This document shows, in pieces, positions 57,079-64,000 of a stretch of 64,000 nt of DNA. A model generated the notes under the pieces. The model worked only from the letters and a program-made list of their open reading frames with translations, was not told the origin of the DNA and did no database searches. Numbering within the stretch: position 1 is the first letter of the stretch; every line of letters starts with the position of its first letter. The position numbers and the translations under genes were made by a program. The DNA lies in NCBI RefSeq assembly GCF_003060865.1, contig NZ_CP028918.1, forward strand, positions 2,716,001-2,780,000. Reading direction: 5' to 3'. Origin of the DNA: Gemmobacter aquarius. Lineage in GTDB: Bacteria; Pseudomonadota; Alphaproteobacteria; Rhodobacterales; Rhodobacteraceae.

Positions 57079-57897
57079 ATGAACATGAAATGTGTCCCGC
57101 TTGTCGCCATCACAGTGCTTTGTGCACCGATGGCCATGGCAGGTGGACCCGCCGCCCCCGCAGCAGAATCCGCAGTGGCCACCTCCGCGCCCGCACGCGC
57201 CGCTTCGCCCTTTGATGGCGCCTGGGCAGGCATCTCCGTCGGCAAAGGCTATTCGTCGATTGGCGTCACCGCCGGCATCGGCCCGCAAGAGGGAATAGAC
57301 GCCCCCTTCGTCGGGGACCTGATCTCGCTCGCCTATCCCGACAGCGGCGCCTCGGGGCGCACACTCGGTGTCGAAGCGGGCTACGGGCGCAGCTTCGGGA
57401 ACGGCTGGTATTGGGGGGCGCAGTTGGATCACACATCCACCGCCATCGACGCAAACGCCAATCTCAAACTCAGCATTGTGAACCCGATCCAGGGGCCGAA
57501 CCCTTATCCGCCTTCGGGCGAAGCCGATTTCGGCTACCGCGTCGGCATCTCGTCGATGACCTCGGCTCTTGGCCGGATCGGCTATCAGCTCAACGACCAT
57601 TCGATGGTCTATGGTCTGGGCGGCATTACGGCGGCTCGGGGGAATGCGTCGCTCGAAGGTCTGAGCACTTCGCAAAGCGGACGCAGCTTCACCGCCGCCG
57701 CGGTCACCCTCGGCATGGGCATCGAAACCCTTGTCGGTGAAAAGACCTCGCTCAAGCTGGAATACCGCTCGTCCAACTTCGGCGACCAGACGATCGAAAG
57801 CATCGACTCGACCGTTCCGTCTGTTCCGCTCAACTTCCACGCCACAGCCTCGACCCGTGCCGACACGATCCGAGTCGTTCTGGCCCACCGCTTCTGA
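57079..57897 (+). CDS. Outer-membrane beta-barrel protein, Omp25/RopB-like
   Basis: 272 residues with a Sec signal peptide (cleavage after AMA near residues 19-21). A Pro/Ala-rich stretch is followed by FDGAWAGISVGKGY, a typical start of alphaproteobacterial small porin-like barrels. Alternating strands run to the end, closing with TIRVVLAHRF and a terminal Phe, the BAM insertion signal. The likely role is structural or as a small porin. AGGAACTCTAG precedes the ATG. A perfect 30-bp palindrome lies just downstream. Confidence 0.85.
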   Translation: MNMKCVPLVAITVLCAPMAMAGGPAAPAAESAVATSAPARAASPFDGAWAGISVGKGYSSIGVTAGIGPQEGIDAPFVGDLISLAYPDSGASGRTLGVEAGYGRSFGNGWYWGAQLDHTSTAIDANANLKLSIVNPIQGPNPYPPSGEADFGYRVGISSMTSALGRIGYQLNDHSMVYGLGGITAARGNASLEGLSTSQSGRSFTAAAVTLGMGIETLVGEKTSLKLEYRSSNFGDQTIESIDSTVPSVPLNFHATASTRADTIRVVLAHRF

Positions 57898-57902
57898 CAA
57901 GG

Positions 57903-57932
57903 GCGGGGCGAAGTTTGCAAACTTCGCCCCGC
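57903..57932. repeat. Perfect 30-bp palindrome downstream of the barrel protein gene
   Basis: The 15 bases GCGGGGCGAAGTTTG are followed by their exact reverse complement with no loop. No T run follows. It contains TTTGCAAA at its centre, the same octamer found in the prpE upstream region. It may act as terminator stem, dispersed palindromic repeat or protein-binding site. Confidence 0.8.
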
Positions 57933-57961
57933 TTCGCTCTCCAACGCTAACAAGAGTGAGC

Positions 57962-58010
57962 TTTGCAAAACTTTGCGACGGCTTTACCCCCAATTCTGCA
58001 AATATTTTGC
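57962..58010. promoter_or_regulatory. Candidate ScfR/PccR-type operators upstream of propionyl-CoA synthetase
   Basis: TTTGCAAA at 57962-57969 is followed two bases later by TTTGC (57972-57976). CTGCAAAT at 57996-58003 is followed two bases later by TTTTGC (58005-58010). A further TTTGCAAA is in the palindrome at 57914-57921. Short-chain acyl-CoA regulators such as PccR of Rhodobacter sphaeroides are reported to bind TTTGCAAA-type repeats before propionate genes. The sites lie about 90-140 bases before the prpE start. Binding is inferred. Confidence 0.55.
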
Positions 58011-58098
58011 CGCACCCCCCTTGCTGCAGCCCGCAACAGCATTGCGCGAAAGCCCCCCCAGCTTGTAACAAACCGCAACTCGTGGAGGAGGGCATACA

Positions 58099-59994
58099 AT
58101 GGCATACCGTGAGATCTACGCGAAATGGCAAGCCGACCCGGAAGCCTTCTGGCTTGACGCCGCAGGGTCCATCGACTGGACGACACACCCGCAAACCGCC
58201 CTGAACGCCACCCGCGCGCCGCTTTACGAATGGTTCACCGACGCAACAGTCAACACCTGCTGGAACGCGGTGGACCGCCACGTGCTTGCCGGTCGCGGCA
58301 AACAACCCGCGATCATCCATGACAGCCCCGTCACCGGCACCAAACACGTCATCACCTATGCCGAACTCCTCGACCGCGTCTCGCGCCTTGCCGGGGCGCT
58401 GAAAGCCCGCGGCGTGGCCAAGGGCGACCGCGTCATCATCTATATGCCCATGGTGCCCGAGGCGCTGGAAGCCATGCTCGCCTGCGGCCGCATCGGCGCG
58501 ATCCATTCGGTCGTTTTCGGCGGTTTCGCTGCCGCCGAACTTGCCGTCCGCATCGACGATTGCAAACCCAAGGCGATCATCGCGGCATCCTGCGGGATCG
58601 AACCCAACCGTGTGGTCCATTACAAACCGCTGCTCGACGGCGCGATAGACCAAGCCACGCACAAGCCCGACTTTTGCGTGATCCTGCAACGCGAACAAGA
58701 GGTCGCCAAGCTGATAGAGGGCCGTGACCTCGCGTGGCATTCGTTCCAATACGGCGTCGAACCGGCCCCCTGCGAACCCGTCGCGGGCAACCACCCCGCC
58801 TATATCCTGTACACCTCCGGCACCACCGGCGCGCCCAAAGGCGTGGTCCGCCCCACCGCAGGCCATCTGGTGGCACTCGCATGGACCATGCGCGCGATCT
58901 ACGATTGCGGCCCCGGCGATGTGTTCTGGGCCGCGTCCGATGTCGGCTGGGTCGTGGGCCACAGCTACATCTGTTACGCCCCCCTGATCGCCGGATGCAC
59001 CACCATCGTGTACGAGGGCAAACCCGTCGGCACCCCCGACGCAGGCGCTTTCTGGCGGGTGATCGAAGAACACAAGGTCCGCGCCTTCTTTACCGCCCCC
59101 ACCGCGCTGCGCGCGATCAAGCGCGACGACCCCGAAGGCACCTTGGTCAAGGATTATGACCTTTCGCGGCTCAACGCGCTCTACCTCGCCGGCGAACGCG
59201 CCGACCCCGATACGGTCAACTGGGCATCGCGCCACCTGAATGTGCCAGTGGTCGATCACTGGTGGCAGACCGAAACCGGCTATGCCATCGCCGCAAATCC
59301 CTTGGGAATCGAACGCCTGCCGGTCAAGGTGGGCAGCCCTTCGGTCGCCATGCCGGGCTTCGATGTGCAGGTGCTCGACGAAGGCGGCCACCCCGTCCCC
59401 GCCGGACAGCTTGGCGCCATCGCGATCAAACTGCCCCTGCCCCCCGGCACCCTGCCCACACTTTGGAATGCCGAAGACCGCTTCGTGAAATCCTATCTGA
59501 CCCATTTTCCCGGCTATTACGAAACCGGCGATGCGGGCTATGTGGATGAGGACGGCTATCTTTACATCATGGCCCGCACCGATGACGTGATCAACGTCGC
59601 AGGCCACCGCCTGTCGACCGGCGCAATGGAAGAGGTTCTGGCCAACCACCCCCATGTCGCCGAATGCGCCGTGATCGGCGTGTCCGACACGCTGAAAGGC
59701 CAATCCCCGCTCGGCTTTCTGTGCCTGAACAAGGGCTGCACCGTGCCGAGTGACCAGATCATCCGCGAATGCGTGCAACTGATGCGCGACAAGATCGGCC
59801 CCGTGGCCGATTTCAAACGCGCGGTGGTGATCGACCGCCTGCCGAAAACCCGCTCGGGCAAGATCCTGCGCGGCACCATGGTAAAAATCGCGGACGGCGC
59901 GGCGTTCAAGATGCCCGCCACCATAGACGACCCCGCCATCCTCGACGAAATCCGCACGGCCCTCCAATCCTTGGGTCTGGCGAAACCCGCCTGA
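58099..59994 (+). CDS. prpE: Propionyl-CoA synthetase (AMP-forming)
   Basis: 631 residues. The N terminus MAYREIYAKWQADPEAFWLD is typical of PrpE, not Acs. Adenylation motifs are YTSGTTGAPKGVVRP near residue 236, DHWWQTETGYAIA and YYETGDAGYVDEDGYLYI; the catalytic Lys lies in RSGKILRGT near the C terminus. It activates propionate (and some acetate) with ATP. GGAGGAGGGCATACA precedes the ATG. Upstream TTTGCAAA repeats point to control by a short-chain acyl-CoA regulator. Confidence 0.93.
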   Translation: MAYREIYAKWQADPEAFWLDAAGSIDWTTHPQTALNATRAPLYEWFTDATVNTCWNAVDRHVLAGRGKQPAIIHDSPVTGTKHVITYAELLDRVSRLAGALKARGVAKGDRVIIYMPMVPEALEAMLACGRIGAIHSVVFGGFAAAELAVRIDDCKPKAIIAASCGIEPNRVVHYKPLLDGAIDQATHKPDFCVILQREQEVAKLIEGRDLAWHSFQYGVEPAPCEPVAGNHPAYILYTSGTTGAPKGVVRPTAGHLVALAWTMRAIYDCGPGDVFWAASDVGWVVGHSYICYAPLIAGCTTIVYEGKPVGTPDAGAFWRVIEEHKVRAFFTAPTALRAIKRDDPEGTLVKDYDLSRLNALYLAGERADPDTVNWASRHLNVPVVDHWWQTETGYAIAANPLGIERLPVKVGSPSVAMPGFDVQVLDEGGHPVPAGQLGAIAIKLPLPPGTLPTLWNAEDRFVKSYLTHFPGYYETGDAGYVDEDGYLYIMARTDDVINVAGHRLSTGAMEEVLANHPHVAECAVIGVSDTLKGQSPLGFLCLNKGCTVPSDQIIRECVQLMRDKIGPVADFKRAVVIDRLPKTRSGKILRGTMVKIADGAAFKMPATIDDPAILDEIRTALQSLGLAKPA

Positions 59995-60130
59995 CGCAAA
60001 CCCGCGACACGAACGGGGGGCTTGCCGCCCCCCGCACCCCCCGCCCGTGACGCCCTGCGATCCGGTGCGTGGCCACGGCCTTCGTTTGGCAGGGCTGGAC
60101 AACCACAGGCACCTGCGTAACCTGTCACCC

Positions 60131-60520
60131 ATGCAGCCCCGCACCATGCCCGACTCCAAAGGCGACACCGAAACCTGCCTTCTGGGCGATGGTGGCACAT
60201 TGCGCGACATCCTTATGCTTGCCGGACCCGACATCGCACCAAGGCTGCTCGCGCAGATCACCGCCGACCTGACCCAGACCGCCAACCAGTTGCGCCCGGC
60301 ACTCGCACAGCGTGACTGGCCGCTGATCCGCGCGCAAACGCATGTGCTGATCTCGGTCGCGGGCACCATCGGCGCGATGGGCCTGCATGCCGAAGCCTGC
60401 CGCCTGAACACCGCAGCCCACCTGCGGGACGAAGCGCAGACCGCCGCCCTCGCCCCGGCGCTGATGGACGACCTTTCGCGCCTGATCGCCCTGATCGACG
60501 CGTTGGGGACCGCGCCATGA
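60131..60520 (+). CDS. Hpt phosphotransfer protein (LuxU-like)
   Basis: 129 residues from ATG 60131 (an ATG at 60146 is also possible). A helical-bundle Hpt domain with the phospho-His in AQTHVLISVAGTIGAMGL. It overlaps the start of the sigma-54 regulator gene by four bases. In vibrios the analogous LuxU-LuxO pair passes phosphate from hybrid kinases to a sigma-54 activator, and the same arrangement is inferred here; the donor kinase is not in this window's neighbourhood. Confidence 0.85.
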   Translation: MQPRTMPDSKGDTETCLLGDGGTLRDILMLAGPDIAPRLLAQITADLTQTANQLRPALAQRDWPLIRAQTHVLISVAGTIGAMGLHAEACRLNTAAHLRDEAQTAALAPALMDDLSRLIALIDALGTAP

Positions 60521-61904
60521 CAGGGCCGCTGCTTCTGATCGAGGACACGCCTTCGCTGCAGATGGTCTACCGTTCGGTGCTGACCTCGGCGGGCCATTCG
60601 GTGCATGTCGCCGCAAACGCCGCCGACGGTCTGGCGGGCTTTGTCGAACACCGCCCGGCCGTGGTTCTGCTCGACCTCATGCTGCCCGACCGCGACGGGC
60701 TGGATCTCATGCAAGAGATGCTGGCCCTGCGGCCCGAGGTGAATGTCATCGTCATCACCGCCAACGGCTCGATCAACAAGGCGGTCGAGGCGATGCGGGC
60801 CGGAGCGCACGACTTCCTCGTCAAACCCTTTGACGAGACGCGTTTTCTTGGCGCGGTCGACAATGCGCTAAGCGGCCGCACGCCGCCCCGCCGCACGCCC
60901 CGCATGACCACCCCCGCGCCCCCCCGTCGGATGCTTTCATCGGCACCTCGGGCGTCATGGCCGAAATCCATGCCAAGATCAGATCGGTCGCCCGCTCGAT
61001 GGCGACCGTCTTCATCACCGGCGAAAGCGGCACCGGCAAGGAACTGTGCGCGCTGGCAATCCATGACAATTCCGCCCGCGCCACCGGACCTTTCATCGCG
61101 CTGAACTGCGGCGCGATCCCGCAGGACCTGCTGGAATCCGAGGTGTTCGGCCATGTCAAAGGCAGCTTTACGGGGGCGATCAGCGACAAGCCGGGCGCCG
61201 CGACGGCCGCCGATGGCGGCACCCTGTTTCTGGACGAAATCTGCGAGATGGCTCCCGCCCTGCAAACCAAGCTGCTGCGCTTTTTGCAAACCTCGACCGT
61301 GCAGCCGGTCGGGGCGACACGGCCGCGCAAGGTCAACGTCCGCATCGTCTGCGCCACCAACCAGGACCCGCTCGACGCCGTGCGCCGGGGCGCCTTTCGC
61401 GAAGACCTTTACTATCGGCTTTTCGTCGTGCCGATCCACATGCCGCCCCTGCGCGACCGTGGCGAGGATGTGATCGAAATCGCCCAAGCCGCCCTGCACC
61501 GCTTTTCGGTCGAGGAAGGCCGGAACTTCGCGGGCCTGTCGGGCGAGGTAGAAACGCTGTTTCGCAATCACCCCTGGCCGGGCAACGTGCGCCAGTTGCT
61601 CAATGTGATCCGCCATGTCGTCGTCTTGAACGACGGCGGACTCGTCACGCTGCCGATGCTGCCCGAAAGCCTGCCCCGGAGCGTCCAGCCGCCCCCTGCC
61701 CCCGCCGCCGCCGCGCCAACCGATCCCGCATCCTCGGGATATGTACTCGACAGCCTGATCGGCCGCCCCCTCGCCGAGATCGAACGCATCGTCATCGAAG
61801 CGACCCTTGCCCGTTTCGACGGATCGGTCCCCAAAGCCGCCCGCGCGCTCGAGCTGTCGCCCTCGACCCTCTACCGCAAGATCGAAGGCTGGCGCGGGGC
61901 CTGA
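60517..61904 (+). CDS. Sigma-54-dependent response regulator (LuxO/NtrC type), interrupted by an apparent one-base frameshift
   Basis: Receiver domain at residues 1-125 (LLIEDTPSLQ, phospho-Asp in VVLLDLMLPDRDGLDL, LVKPFDE). After a Pro-rich linker the frame breaks at the C run 60919-60925. One added base restores SDAFIGTSGVMAEIHAKIRS and the AAA+ domain (Walker A GESGTGKE, GSFTGA in place of the usual GAFTGA, Walker B GTLFLDEICEM, arginine-finger region FREDLYYRL), then a Fis-type HTH (PKAARALELSPSTLYRKIEG). Corrected length is 462 residues. As written, the receiver frame ends at 61104. Co-transcribed with the Hpt gene. Confidence 0.9.
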
Positions 61905-61906
61905 CC

Positions 61907-62030
61907 GCCCCGCCCTCGGGGGGCATCGAGCCCCCGCTCGGGCGGACTGCCGTGGCAGACCGGCAAAGGAAACGCCGCAGGCGCATGGTGCGCCACGAGT
62001 ATTTGGACAAGGGTGAAAGCATGCGATGCA
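61907..62030. repeat. GC-rich intergenic repeat module with ATTTGGACAAGG motif
   Basis: Between the sigma-54 regulator and nadK (convergent), GC-rich inverted pieces (CCCTCGGGGGG; CCCGCTCGGGCGG) are followed by CACGAGTATTTGGACAAGGG. The last motif matches the GAGGATATTTGACGACAG segment at 53299-53316 in position within the module. No gene is seen here. Confidence 0.45.
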
Positions 62031-62094
62031 AAGCGCCCGCCCCCTGCTCGCCCCACTTTGCAGGACCGGCTACAGCGGTGACGGGGTGCGACTG

Positions 62095-62862
62095 TCAGAC
62101 GAATTGTTCGTTGATCAGCCGCTCTTCCAGCCCGTGGCCTGGATCGAACAGGATACGGTGCCGGACCTCGGGTTCGGATGCGACCTCGACACTCGCCACC
62201 TCGCGCACCGAACCACGGCTGTCGGCATCGGCCATGACCGGGCGCTTGTCCGCTTCCAGCACCTCGAAACGCACCACGGCGGTCTTGGGCAGCAGCGCCC
62301 CGCGCCAGCGCCGCGGCCTGAACGCCGCCATCGCCGTCAGGGCCAGCACATCCGCCCCGATCGGCAGGATGGGACCATGCGCCGAGTAGTTATAGGCAGT
62401 GGATCCGGCAGGCGTGGCCACCAGCGCCCCGTCGCAGACCAGTTCTTCCATCCGCACGCGCCCGTCGACGCTGATCCGCAGCTTTGCCGCCTGCGGCCCT
62501 GCGCGCAGCAGCGACACCTCGTTGATCGCCAGCGCCCGCGTTTCCACCCCGTCGACACCGACGGCCGTCATCCGCAGCGGGTTGATCACTGCCTCTTCCG
62601 CCATGCCCAGCCGGTCGGGCAGGTCGCCGGGCTGATAGGCATTCATCAGGAAGCCCACCGTGCCGCAGTTCATGCCATAGACCGGCAGTCCCAACCGCTC
62701 GGTATCATGCAGCGTGGCCAGCATGAACCCGTCGCCGCCCAGCGCCACCACCACGTCGGCATGCGTCACCGGCGTCTGGCCATAGCGCGCCGTCAGCACG
62801 CGCAGCGCCTCTTGTCCCGCTGCCGAATTGCTCGCCGTAAAGGCGATCCGCGCCAAGCCCAT
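62095..62862 (-). CDS. nadK: NAD kinase
   Basis: 255 residues from ATG 62862, matching the usual length; starts at 62919 or other upstream codons would add an unconserved leader. The nucleotide-binding GGDGFML motif is near residue 43, NPLRMTA and the conserved ATPAGSTAYNYSAHGPILP segment bind NAD, and the C terminus is LINEQFV. It phosphorylates NAD to NADP, supplying the NADP used by icd and maeB. Divergent from glyA. Confidence 0.93.
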   Translation of the reverse strand: MGLARIAFTASNSAAGQEALRVLTARYGQTPVTHADVVVALGGDGFMLATLHDTERLGLPVYGMNCGTVGFLMNAYQPGDLPDRLGMAEEAVINPLRMTAVGVDGVETRALAINEVSLLRAGPQAAKLRISVDGRVRMEELVCDGALVATPAGSTAYNYSAHGPILPIGADVLALTAMAAFRPRRWRGALLPKTAVVRFEVLEADKRPVMADADSRGSVREVASVEVASEPEVRHRILFDPGHGLEERLINEQFV

Positions 62863-63088
62863 CGGCCCCGTCCCCCGTATGCTGTGCTGCACCTTGATCA
62901 GCCAACCCGCCAAACTCAAGCCCCCTACGACCGCTTTCGCATGAAGGCCACGCGTTTCCGCTCCGCCGCTTTATTTCGCAGCGGCCCCCGTTTGAGTCGT
63001 TTTCTTGCCTTTCCGCACCCCGAACCTTGCTCTAGATAGGCCTTAAGCCCGCAATACCCAGCTTTCCGCCCCGACAGGAGCCACGCCC

Positions 63089-64000
<912 letters not shown>

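Noticed and set aside
60957..61904. Separate sigma-54 activator gene starting at ATG 60957
   Set aside because: The start lies inside the linker, has no ribosome-binding site, and a single added base at the adjacent C run joins it to the receiver domain.

Overview
The window reads as a GC-rich alphaproteobacterial chromosome, most likely from the Rhodobacteraceae/Paracoccaceae (Rhodobacter-like). The evidence is gene order (sucC, two small secreted proteins, sucD, sucA, sucB, MAPEG protein, lpdA), a monomeric NADP isocitrate dehydrogenase, an FYDLN-acid protein, a malic enzyme-phosphotransacetylase fusion, strong C/G third-position bias, and many short intergenic palindromes. Only sequence reading was used; family names rest on recognised motifs, not database searches.

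Layout. 1-10.9 kb is a TCA-cycle block: the tail of a probable malate dehydrogenase, a methyltransferase, then succinyl-CoA synthetase and 2-oxoglutarate dehydrogenase genes with small membrane or secreted proteins between them. 11.0-13.2 kb holds a SprT-like metallopeptidase/GntR pair, the FYDLN protein and tRNA-Ala(GGC). 13.2-28.4 kb is an accessory, partly decayed region behind the tRNA. It contains a DUF927 gene cut by an IS1182-like transposase fragment, an esterase, a large CheB-CheR-PAS-HWE sensor kinase with its receiver, a broken GAF-HWE kinase, a type III polyketide synthase/methyltransferase/exporter operon, a truncated tyrosine recombinase and a damaged IS3-family element. 28.4-31.5 kb is an autotransporter with an RTX-like repeat passenger.

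31.6-41.6 kb carries monomeric isocitrate dehydrogenase and a GntR-regulated catabolic/transport cluster (FAA hydrolase, two-permease ABC importer, acyl-CoA ligase, ketopantoate-reductase-like enzyme). 41.6-46.1 kb carries a compact cytochrome oxidase (fused subunits I+III, subunit II with a cytochrome c domain) and a Tat-exported beta-carbonic anhydrase. 46.2-53.2 kb has an unknown membrane protein, a SPOR protein and a tight nucleoside-salvage operon (cdd-deoA-deoB-add-upp). 53.4-64 kb has a VOC/double-cupin fusion, maeB, an outer-membrane barrel protein, propionyl-CoA synthetase, an Hpt/sigma-54 regulator pair, nadK and the 5' part of glyA.

Two points matter most to a user. First, three otherwise intact genes (sucD, a GntR regulator and the sigma-54 regulator) are each broken by exactly one missing base at a run of six or seven C's. 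The shared pattern looks more like homopolymer under-calling than biology. Second, the most system-like accessory locus is the translationally coupled type III PKS - ICMT-type methyltransferase - DHA2 exporter operon at 23.0-26.2 kb. Its fourth gene was cut off by a deletion that also removed the 3' end of a neighbouring kinase gene.
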